Below are positions 5,334 through 10,171 of a DNA stretch of 18,178 bases, in pieces; the first letter of the stretch is position 1; each line of letters begins with the position of its first letter. Under the pieces are notes generated by a model that did not search any database, was not told the origin of the DNA, and saw only the letters and a list, made by a program, of their open reading frames with translations. The position numbers were made by a program, and so were the translations under genes. The stretch is from Thermoproteota archaeon. GTDB lineage: Archaea > Thermoproteota > Thermoprotei_A > Sulfolobales > Desulfurococcaceae. Where the stretch lies: assembly GCA_013154205.1 (NCBI GenBank), contig JAADCY010000253.1:1-18178 (forward strand), written 5' to 3'.

Positions 5334-5783
5334 CTAGTTCACCTCGAGGAGAGACTTTATCTTAGTAGCACGGCTCACGGCCGGCAACATCTTCTCGTTA
5401 AGCTCACTGTAGATCCCCTTCGGAATATACTGCTCATACTTAGTCAACAGCCTGTACAGCTCACTCAGAAGAGAATGAAGCTCCTTCACAAGCTTCCTAA
5501 GCTCCTTCATATCAATCTTGATGTTTACCTCGGTCTTCGTGGCGATCTTGGGCTGTACATGGTTGATGTTCACGATAGGATTGTTGATGATGGTCTGTCC
5601 TACCACGATCTTTTCCTGTCCGCTGATTAATCCGTGATATATCCTTATAGCTTCTCTGATTACCTGGCTACGGTTTCTTGTGCCACGGACAGCCATTATT
5701 TCGACGAGCTTGTTGAGATCGTCCATTGTCAGCCTAGAAGTGACATGAACCGTGAACGAGTTCATTAATTTGGCCTTGTCCAT
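5334..5783 (-). CDS. Ribbon-helix-helix regulator with a helical C-terminal domain, 149 residues
   Basis: Residues about 8-53 form a ribbon-helix-helix DNA-binding unit: the strand SFTVHVTSRL, helix MDDLNKLVEIMAVRG, and second helix NRSQVIREAIRIYHGLI, matching the CopG/Arc/NikR pattern (strand, then S-x-x-I-R-E-A). The middle 35 residues are strand-rich with several Asn, and residues 90-149 are a long coiled coil (MKELRKLVKELHSLLSELYR), which probably multimerises the protein. ATG 5783 is used as the start; ATG 5765, just before the ribbon, is a real alternative because the ribosome-binding sites are weak for both. Second gene of the early operon, so a probable transcription or copy-number regulator. 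Confidence 0.82.
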   Translation of the reverse strand: MDKAKLMNSFTVHVTSRLTMDDLNKLVEIMAVRGTRNRSQVIREAIRIYHGLISGQEKIVVGQTIINNPIVNINHVQPKIATKTEVNIKIDMKELRKLVKELHSLLSELYRLLTKYEQYIPKGIYSELNEKMLPAVSRATKIKSLLEVN

Positions 5784-5788
5784 GGTTC

Positions 5789-6001
5789 TCAGGCCTCGCT
5801 CACAACGTATTCCTTGCTGTCTTCCCTGACGATCTTGATGTCGCTGTACATCTCGATGATGTTCTTGAGGATCATGTAGCGGAGATAGTGACGGCTCAGA
5901 TTGTACTTGTAGGCTAAATAGGCCACTGGCACTTTCTTCTTGGCTCGAACCTCATCTACGATCTGGGGGATGAGGTGACGGGTCTTATACCTTTGAGCCA
6001 T
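5789..6001 (-). CDS. Small helix-turn-helix protein, 70 residues, first gene of the early operon
   Basis: ATG 6001 is preferred because GGTG lies about six bases upstream; GTG 6010 is an alternative. The basic N-terminus is followed by VPVAYLAYKYNLSRHYLRYM around residues 25-45, a helix-turn-helix with the turn at YNLSRHYL, and then a wing-like strand pair (SDIKIVREDSKEYVV). It looks like a MarR/homeodomain-like or CRISPR-independent viral repressor, but the exact family cannot be set from sequence by eye. It lies next to the divergent promoter, so it probably controls that promoter and its own operon. Confidence 0.78.
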   Translation of the reverse strand: MAQRYKTRHLIPQIVDEVRAKKKVPVAYLAYKYNLSRHYLRYMILKNIIEMYSDIKIVREDSKEYVVSEA

Positions 6002-6031
6002 GTTCCACACCCGATTCCATTCCTGATTCTA

Positions 6032-6080
6032 TTTTAGAACTAGGAACTATAAAAATTTTTTCTTTTTTAGAAATAGGAAT
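6032..6080. promoter_or_regulatory. Divergent early promoter with repeated operator-like sequences
   Basis: TTTTAGAACTAGGAAC (6032-6047) and TTTTAGAAATAGGAAT (6065-6080) match at 14 of 16 positions and start 33 bases apart, about three helical turns. Between them lies a TATA sequence readable both ways: TTTTATAG on the minus strand (6048-6055), fitting the early operon, and TATAAAAA on the plus strand (6048-6055), fitting the winged-helix gene. The repeats flank the TATA box, as operators do. The likely binders are the HTH proteins encoded on either side. Confidence 0.62.
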
Positions 6081-6109
6081 AAAAGCAAGGACATAGAAAG
6101 GTGTTACAT

Positions 6110-6385
6110 GTGTCGAAATTGGAGAAAGCAATAAAGATAGCACACTCGGCATACTTCACAGGCCTCGCCAGGCTAATCATGCTTGTAAGACTAGGCATGG
6201 ATAGAAAGAAGAAACTAACAATGGCAGGCCTAGGAGCAAGCACTGTTTACTCAAACCTATTCAAAGCAGCAAGACTAGGACTAGTAGTCGTAAAAGAAGA
6301 CGAGACAATAGTTTTGACAAGCAAAGGCCAGAAAATAGCAGACATCCTGATCGAAGCGCATGACAAAATAGAGAATGTTTCATAG
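6110..6385 (+). CDS. Winged-helix transcription regulator, 91 residues
   Basis: GTG 6110 is chosen because AGGTG stands six bases upstream; GTG 6101 in the same frame has nothing upstream. The protein begins MSKLEKAIKIAHSAYFTGLA and carries a winged helix-turn-helix of the MarR/ArsR/PadR type: helix LARLIMLVRLGMDRKKKLTM, recognition region GASTVYSNLFKAARLGLVVV, wing KEDETIVLTSKGQKIADILI. It is the only plus-strand gene in the left part and diverges from the 20-gene early operon, a layout typical of a lysogeny-style or copy-control repressor. Its codons use more A-ending triplets than its neighbours. It ends before a T-rich stretch that may terminate transcription. Confidence 0.85.
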   Translation: MSKLEKAIKIAHSAYFTGLARLIMLVRLGMDRKKKLTMAGLGASTVYSNLFKAARLGLVVVKEDETIVLTSKGQKIADILIEAHDKIENVS

Positions 6386-6442
6386 CTTTTGTTTTAGAGT
6401 TAGTTATATAGATATTATCGAGAACGACTATACCCTATAATC

Positions 6443-6462
6443 TATTATTATCGGTAATAATA
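6443..6462. repeat. AT-rich hairpin, 8-bp arms
   Basis: TATTATTA (6443-6450) and TAATAATA (6455-6462) are complementary around the loop TCGG. The sequence is immediately followed by TAATACGTAGTAATACC, which resembles the element at 6614-6630. It is a weak stem for a hyperthermophile in RNA form, so DNA unwinding or protein binding is more likely than termination. Confidence 0.6.
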
Positions 6463-6606
6463 ATACGTAGTAATACCAGCCCAGAAAAAATTTGCAGAAT
6501 AGTTTCCGAATACTTTTCTGACTATATATCTCTCACACAATTTTTGTTTTGTTTTTTATTGTTTTTTAGAATGGGAGAAACTATAGTAGTTATGTTAAAG
6601 AATAGT

Positions 6607-6630
6607 GTGTTACGTAACACGTAGTAACAC
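6607..6630. repeat. Perfect 14-bp palindrome with a third half site
   Basis: GTGTTACGTAACAC (6607-6620) is a perfect palindrome, followed three bases later by another GTAACAC (6624-6630). GTGTTAC also occurs at 6101-6107, right at the ribosome-binding site of the winged-helix gene. This spacing and repetition suit a dimeric HTH or RHH protein. Binding protein unknown. Confidence 0.65.
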
Positions 6631-6659
6631 AAGCCTAGAATATATTCGCATATTCTCTC

Positions 6660-6693
6660 ATTTAATATAAAAAAATAAAAATAAAACAAAAAA
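6660..6693 (-). terminator. T-rich terminator of the minus-strand virion operon
   Basis: On the minus strand, just after the stop of the 53-residue gene, come repeated T runs (T6, T4, T5, T7 in succession). Archaeal RNA polymerase terminates on T-rich stretches without needing a hairpin. The position, at the end of a seven-gene transcript and before a non-coding region, fits. Confidence 0.6.
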
Positions 6694-6855
6694 TCAAAAG
6701 AGTAACTCACGCTCTAGTTCTGCAAAGGTTTTCTCGGCAATGATGTTCTTATATGTAATAATAATTGAAATAGCACAGTCAAGGTCTCTGCATTCACGGA
6801 TCTCTTTCTCGAGTTTTGCGAACAGAGCCAGTAGTTGGGCTTTGGTGCATGTCAT
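6694..6855 (-). CDS. Small unknown helical protein, 53 residues
   Basis: ATG 6855 lies directly behind GGTGAAAAC, a strong ribosome-binding site, and the frame ends at TGA 6694-6696. The protein begins MTCTKAQLLALFAKLEKEIR and is helical, with three cysteines in its first half and a charged C-terminal helix (IAEKTFAELERELLF). It is the last gene of the virion operon before the T-rich terminator. Size and charge suggest a soluble, probably internal, protein. No family is recognised. Confidence 0.7.
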   Translation of the reverse strand: MTCTKAQLLALFAKLEKEIRECRDLDCAISIIITYKNIIAEKTFAELERELLF

Positions 6856-6928
6856 GTTTTCACCGGTATTTTCTGGGAGAATATATGGTTAGGGGGCATG
6901 GGTGAAAGTGTTTGTAAAATATATGGGT

Positions 6929-7405
6929 TTAGGACTCTACTATGTATTTGATGACTTGTATTGTTATGGATGCGTTGTCATCTATTTCTTGTGTTCCATG
7001 GAGCGTTATGTGTAACCGGTAAATGGGGCTGGATGTCTCTTTGGGACCGCTGACTGTGAACTCTATTGTTGCGGTGTTATTGATTATTGATGCTGTTGGG
7101 CTTTCCCATATGTACCTGTCGTTTGCGTCATGGTATTGTATGGATACCGTGGCGTCTGGCGAGAACTTTACGCCCTTAAATATTATCTTCATCTTTATCG
7201 TTACATGTGCAGCGTTCTTGTCTGTCACGGTAAGCGTTATTCCGAGGGGATAGTCTTCTAGATCGGCCTTGGGGAGCTTCACGGTCTCAGTACTCCATGC
7301 CACGGGCTGGCTCCCGAAGTTTATTGTTACTGAGAAGTAATAGTATGACAGAACTATTGACGCCACAAGAAGAGCCGAGACTATAGCGATAACAGTCTTT
7401 CTCAT
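6929..7405 (-). CDS. Membrane-anchored or secreted beta-rich protein, 158 residues
   Basis: ATG 7405 follows GGTGAAAAT. Residues 5-25 (VIAIVSALLVASIVLSYYYF) are a signal peptide or membrane anchor. The remaining 130 residues are strand-rich, with Ig-like alternation of hydrophobic and Thr/Ser residues (LGITLTVTDKNAAHVTIKMK, then ATVSIQYHDANDRYIWES). There are several Asn-X-Ser/Thr sites, fitting a glycosylated surface protein. It lies in the virion operon, so it is a candidate minor surface protein. No known family is recognised. Confidence 0.75.
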   Translation of the reverse strand: MRKTVIAIVSALLVASIVLSYYYFSVTINFGSQPVAWSTETVKLPKADLEDYPLGITLTVTDKNAAHVTIKMKIIFKGVKFSPDATVSIQYHDANDRYIWESPTASIINNTATIEFTVSGPKETSSPIYRLHITLHGTQEIDDNASITIQVIKYIVES

Positions 7406-7455
7406 ATTTTCACCAGAATAATAATCTATGATTTATATGAAAAAAGGATTTGTCT

Positions 7456-7845
7456 TTAGAGCGGGTTCCCGGGGAGTGCTTTTATTATTGTCCATGCAAT
7501 AAAGCCTGCCAGCACGGCCATAAAGACGATGAAAAGCGGTGTTAGGGGGCCGAATAAGCTGAACAATACGTTGTAGACCTGGTGGAATGCCCAGACTATG
7601 TATTCCCGTATGTTCTGTATCCCGTTATTCAGAGCATCAAAGAAAGCTTTGAAGGGTGCGAGCATTCCCTGTATTAGGCTGGCCCATGCGTTTCCCAGCA
7701 GGTCCAGTATTGGCTTGACAATGTTCTTGGCTATCCAGTTTGCTACTCCGCCTGCCCCCTGTGTTACTAGGGATACGAAGAAGTCCCATGCGCTCTTAAG
7801 CGCATTATATATTATGTCTTTAAGCTGGCTGAGAAAATCCGTCAT
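7456..7845 (-). CDS. Amphipathic membrane protein, 129 residues, paralogue of the 134-residue protein
   Basis: ATG 7845 overlaps the end of the VP2 gene (CGATGA). The N-terminal 85 residues are amphipathic helices with few charges, and a transmembrane helix near the C-terminus (GPLTPLFIVFMAVLAGFIAW) is followed by KALPGNPL. It shares with the protein at 8281-8685 the motifs AL-x-SAW, NI(I/V)KPI(V/L)D, GPL(T/A)P at the front of the membrane helix, and K..LPG at the end. It lacks the signal peptide of that protein. The two probably form or line the virion membrane. Resemblance to named fusellovirus coat proteins is only in general character. Confidence 0.78.
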   Translation of the reverse strand: MTDFLSQLKDIIYNALKSAWDFFVSLVTQGAGGVANWIAKNIVKPILDLLGNAWASLIQGMLAPFKAFFDALNNGIQNIREYIVWAFHQVYNVLFSLFGPLTPLFIVFMAVLAGFIAWTIIKALPGNPL

Positions 7846-8108
7846 CGCCTATGCCTTCTATGTTTTCTCAGCTTCTTCAGGGTCCTGGCGAGATAGAGTC
7901 TTCTCAGTACTTTGTCCGATACCCTGAGCTTGCCTTCCTTGACCAACCTTATCGTGCCGCCTATGGCCTTATCATTGATGTCTCCGTTCTTCGTTATCGG
8001 ATCGTAGCCTAGCAGTCTCTTGAGCTTCTTACGATTACGCTTAAACCACTCCGTGAGCGCACCACGATGCTTGATCGCTTTCTGTATCCACTTATTGTTC
8101 CTTGCTAT
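7842..8108 (-). CDS. VP2-like DNA-packaging protein, 88 residues, apparently started at ATA
   Basis: The frame begins after an in-frame TGA at 8115-8117, and no ATG, GTG or TTG occurs before residue 55. ATA 8108 lies five bases behind GGGGTGAT, so ATA is the best-supported start. The product is very basic and helical: residues 6-13 are KWIQKAIK, followed by WFKRNRKKLKRLL, TKNGDI, and a tail ending RKHRRHRR. From memory, SSV1 VP2 begins with KWVQKAIK and also has TKDGDI and a Leu/Lys-rich tail, so this is a convincing homologue of the fusellovirus virion DNA-binding protein. It would condense DNA in the particle. The stop overlaps the next start. Sequencing error at the start codon is the main alternative. 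Confidence 0.85.
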   Translation of the reverse strand: MARNNKWIQKAIKHRGALTEWFKRNRKKLKRLLGYDPITKNGDINDKAIGGTIRLVKEGKLRVSDKVLRRLYLARTLKKLRKHRRHRR

Positions 8109-8122
8109 GGGGGATCACCCCC
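8109..8122. promoter_or_regulatory. G5/C5 hairpin enclosing the VP2 ribosome-binding site
   Basis: Minus-strand GGGGG and CCCCC flank the loop TGAT; the GGTGAT ribosome-binding site is half in the stem and half in the loop. The stem ends one base before the ATA start codon and overlaps the last base of the His-rich peptide's stop codon. Ribosomes finishing the peptide would open the stem, coupling VP2 translation to it. Confidence 0.6.
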
Positions 8123-8235
8123 TATCTGTGCTTTCGATGATGCTTTCTGTGATGATGCTTCTTGTGGTGCTTGTGGTGGTTGTTCCTATGCTTCTTCTTG
8201 TGATGGCTTTTCCTGTGTTTTCTCCTATGGGCCAT
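8122..8235 (-). CDS. His/Lys/Arg-only-like basic peptide, 37 residues, candidate DNA-condensing virion protein
   Basis: ATG 8235 follows GGTGATCGTGA, an ideal ribosome-binding site, and the frame ends at TAG 8122-8124. It begins MAHRRKHRKS and continues in the same style; 32 of 37 residues are basic: 15 His, 10 Lys, 7 Arg. There is no acidic or hydrophobic residue after the initiator Met apart from one Ala. Such a peptide should bind nucleic acid like a protamine, with charge tuned by pH or metal through the histidines. It stands directly before VP2 and is probably translationally coupled to it. The codons mix CAT/CAC, AAG/AAA and AGG/AGA/CGA, so it is not a simple DNA repeat. I know no named family with this composition. 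Confidence 0.8.
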   Translation of the reverse strand: MAHRRKHRKSHHKKKHRNNHHKHHKKHHHRKHHRKHR

Positions 8236-8267
8236 TCACGATCACCTAGGGACGGGTTAGGGGGAGA

Positions 8268-8281
8268 TTAAAAAACGGTTT
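8268..8281 (-). terminator. T-run after the 134-residue membrane protein gene
   Basis: On the minus strand the stop codon TAA of the upstream gene is followed at once by AACCG and six T residues. This could give partial termination, producing more transcript of the membrane-protein genes upstream than of the DNA-binding genes downstream. It is a short T run, so this is weak. Confidence 0.35.
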
Positions 8282-8685
8282 TAGATTCCGGGGAGTAGCC
8301 ACTTGACGAAGTAGAAGATTATCACTAGTACTAGTATGATTATCAGTGTGAAGGCTACTGGTGCCAGTGGGCCTAGGTATTGTTTGAACCAGTCTAGCGA
8401 GGACTGGAAGCTCTGCGTCAGCATTATGAATGGCTGTGTTATAGCGGTTCCTATCACGCTTATGAAGCTGCCGAACATGTTCATTATCGGCTGTATAATG
8501 TAGGTCTTGATACCGTCAACTATGGGCTTGATAATATTGTCCATTATCCACTGCCATGCACTCTGTAATGCGCCAGCCACACTGCTTCCCAGATTATCGA
8601 ATGGTGAGGCGGCGAAAGCTGGTTGTATGGCAGCTATCGCTAGTAATGGTATGAGCGCCAGCATCAGCAGCTGTTTCCTGGTCAT
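8281..8685 (-). CDS. Membrane protein with signal peptide, 134 residues, probable virion envelope protein
   Basis: ATG 8685 follows GGCGATCAGCG. Residues 1-25 form a signal peptide with an AFA cleavage site before ASPF. The middle is amphipathic (GALQSAWQWIMDNIIKPIVD), and a C-terminal transmembrane helix (VAFTLIIILVLVIIFYFVKW) ends in LLPGI. It shares several motifs with the 129-residue protein at 7456-7845. The maturation, small size and hydrophobicity recall archaeal spindle-virus coat proteins such as VP1/VP3, which are also processed and paralogous, but I see no direct sequence match. Position in the virion operon supports a major structural role. Confidence 0.76.
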   Translation of the reverse strand: MTRKQLLMLALIPLLAIAAIQPAFAASPFDNLGSSVAGALQSAWQWIMDNIIKPIVDGIKTYIIQPIMNMFGSFISVIGTAITQPFIMLTQSFQSSLDWFKQYLGPLAPVAFTLIIILVLVIIFYFVKWLLPGI

Positions 8686-8696
8686 CGCTGATCGCC

Positions 8697-9473
8697 TTAT
8701 CTGAATAGTTTCCTGCCCTTCTTCTCGCTCTCATAGTATGCTATAGCCGCTATAGCGAGCGGTATGATCAGTGTGAGGATTGCGCTGTTAGCGATCAGTG
8801 CGGCTGCAGCGCTGCCCATAATGCTTAGTACTGCGTGGGCGAACTTCCTTATAGCAACTATGACTGCCACTATTGCGCTTGCAATGAAGCTGTTAACAGT
8901 ACTGGTGTTGAGCATGACCTTGAAGTCTGTCTTAAGGCTTGACTCTGCTCCCTGTGCAACGTAGTTTACAACGGTACCGTTCTCATCATAGAAGATTATC
9001 TTGATCATCACGTTGCTGAAGTCGTTGAAGTTCTTCCAGTCGTCAGGGCTTACATAATATGTTAATACCTTGCTCTTATCTAGATCAATAGTGCCCAGGG
9101 CGAGATCATAGGTTCCATCGCTGAGATATACTTTAGCCACAACTGCTGTTGTAGTGCTGCTTTTCTCGAGTCCGCTTAGATCAACTACTATGGTGTTGAC
9201 AGAGCTTTTCGCTTCACGGAACTGGAAGTCATAGGTTATAACGATCTTGGCTACATCGCTATCGGCTGGTGTGAACTGTAAGACGCCACCATCGGTCTTA
9301 TAGCTGGTGATGTTCACTACTGTGCCTACAGCGTTGTAGAGCGCTAGGGTCTTCATGTTGTCGGCGCTGTAGACAGTGCTTCCAGTCGCCATGATGGCTC
9401 CGGCTAGAACGGCTATTATTAGGACAACGAATACGCCTATGGCTGCGTGTTTACGGCTTGGCCTGCGAGCCAT
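8697..9473 (-). CDS. Membrane-anchored surface protein, 258 residues, first gene of the virion operon
   Basis: ATG 9473 is preferred over ATG 9494 because AGGTGAGGGT stands directly before it. A basic N-terminus (MARRPSRKHA) leads into a transmembrane or signal helix (VFVVLIIAVLAGAIM). Residues 30-185 form a beta-rich ectodomain with Asn-X-Thr sites. Two hydrophobic segments follow (FIASAIVAVIVAI and ALIANSAILTLIIPLAIAAI), ending in the basic tail SEKKGRKLFR. This topology of hydrophobic ends around a Thr/Ser-rich domain resembles an enlarged VP1/VP3-type coat protein, but the match is in architecture, not sequence. It has its own promoter (TATA near 9507-9515). Confidence 0.75.
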   Translation of the reverse strand: MARRPSRKHAAIGVFVVLIIAVLAGAIMATGSTVYSADNMKTLALYNAVGTVVNITSYKTDGGVLQFTPADSDVAKIVITYDFQFREAKSSVNTIVVDLSGLEKSSTTTAVVAKVYLSDGTYDLALGTIDLDKSKVLTYYVSPDDWKNFNDFSNVMIKIIFYDENGTVVNYVAQGAESSLKTDFKVMLNTSTVNSFIASAIVAVIVAIRKFAHAVLSIMGSAAAALIANSAILTLIIPLAIAAIAYYESEKKGRKLFR

Positions 9474-9623
9474 ACCCTCACCTGGCATACTCATTTGTAC
9501 ACTGTTCTATAAGAACGGCTATTATCATACAATGTATTACATTATCACACACAATATGACCATGTCACAAGAAATAATACCCATTTATAAGGATCGGTGC
9601 AGATTAAACCATGCGGTGATAGT
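9474..9623. promoter_or_regulatory. Divergent late promoter region with palindromic operators
   Basis: About 150 bases between divergent operons. On the minus strand TTCTTATAGA (9507-9516) is a TATA box placing transcription start near 9485, just before the start codon at 9473. On the plus strand TTTATAAG (9584-9591) places it near 9612, just before the GTG at 9624; both leaders are about 10 bases and hold only the ribosome-binding site. GTTCTATAAGAAC (9504-9516) is an inverted repeat enclosing the minus-strand TATA, and ATACAATGTAT (9527-9537) is another. These are likely operators for the RHH protein encoded next door. Confidence 0.65.
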
Positions 9624-9884
9624 GTGGGCTACAGGCTCACAGTATACATTTCTGTCCCAGAGAGTGAGCTAAAGGACTTCGCCAAGAACCTTAACAATGC
9701 GCTTCAAGAGATGGGCTACAGGAGCATCTCGAGCTTTATCAGCGATATACTAGTGGCCGTAGCCAATGCCTACAAGAACGGCGGTGACCCCGACAAGGAG
9801 ATACAGCGGGTAATGGGGCAACGCAAAGCCCAGTTCATGAAGCGGACGAGGATACTGAACCTTATCAGGGGCGTGATAAGATGA
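9624..9884 (+). CDS. Ribbon-helix-helix DNA-binding protein, 86 residues
   Basis: GTG 9624 follows GGTGATAGT and lies about 12 bases after the predicted transcription start; GTG 9597 would sit upstream of that start. The first 60 residues form a ribbon-helix-helix unit: strand YRLTVYISVP, helix SELKDFAKNLNNALQEMGYR, helix SISSFISDILVAVANAYKNG. The C-terminal 25 residues are basic (GQRKAQFMKRTRILNLIRGV). As the first gene of the plus late operon and next to the divergent promoter, it probably autoregulates and controls both late operons. It overlaps the next gene by four bases (ATGA). Confidence 0.78.
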   Translation: MGYRLTVYISVPESELKDFAKNLNNALQEMGYRSISSFISDILVAVANAYKNGGDPDKEIQRVMGQRKAQFMKRTRILNLIRGVIR

Positions 9885-10168
9885 ACCTTAACACTATCTT
9901 CTTCCTTGTCAGCATCGTAGGCGCTATATTAACATTGTTGAAAATAGCTGGCTGGCTCAGCAAGGCTGGCTATAACATCGTGAAATGGGGGGCCTACACG
10001 ATCCTCGGCATACTGGTTATCTGGGGCCTATACAACACTATTGGCGTTAAACTGCATCTCTGGGATCCGATTAGCCTTGATCAATTTATTTATAGAATCC
10101 CAGTGATCGGTGACGCTCTTAAACGGCTGGATGACTGGCTCAACCAGTTCAACTTCTTCGGGGGATAA
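9881..10168 (+). CDS. Small membrane protein, 95 residues
   Basis: ATG 9881 overlaps the RHH gene stop as ATGA. There are two transmembrane helices (residues about 4-22 and 35-53: FFLVSIVGAILTLLKIAG, then WGAYTILGILVIWGLYNTIG) and a short amphipathic C-terminal helix (DALKRLDDWLNQFNFFGG). It lies immediately before the giant fibre gene and may help anchor or export it, or be a minor envelope protein. Holin-like function cannot be excluded. No family is recognised. Confidence 0.75.
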   Translation: MNLNTIFFLVSIVGAILTLLKIAGWLSKAGYNIVKWGAYTILGILVIWGLYNTIGVKLHLWDPISLDQFIYRIPVIGDALKRLDDWLNQFNFFGG

Positions 10169-10171
10169 GCC

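Larger units (their letters stand above)
6386..6693. other. AT-rich non-coding region with palindromes: candidate origin or control region
   Basis: About 300 bases without a supported gene, between two convergent transcripts. It contains a hairpin (6443-6462), a 14-bp palindrome with an extra half site (6607-6630), a near-repeat of TACGTAGTAATAC and CACGTAGTAACAC (6463 and 6618), an interrupted inverted repeat GAATAT/ATATTC (6638-6655), and T-rich and A-rich runs. TTTTGTTTT after 6386 may end the plus transcript. This is the most origin-like stretch in the window. No replication initiator gene is recognised, so the role is uncertain. Confidence 0.5.

Noticed and set aside
6522..6710. Minus-strand open frame of 62 residues in the AT-rich region
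   Set aside because: Phe/Tyr/Asn-rich product of T-rich DNA. It overlaps the end of the 53-residue gene, covers the probable terminator and has no good ribosome-binding site.
8109..8135. Programmed frameshift or stop read-through fusing the His-rich peptide to VP2
   Set aside because: The peptide's TAG and an in-frame TGA in the VP2 frame leave no overlapping open stretch in which a shift could occur, and read-through of the TAG meets a stop ten codons later.
8020..8271. Plus-strand frames opposite VP2 and the His-rich peptide, including a Cys/Gly-rich one
   Set aside because: They are mirror images of the basic codons on the minus strand (CAC/CAT give GTG/ATG). The minus-strand genes have ribosome-binding sites and a recognised homologue.
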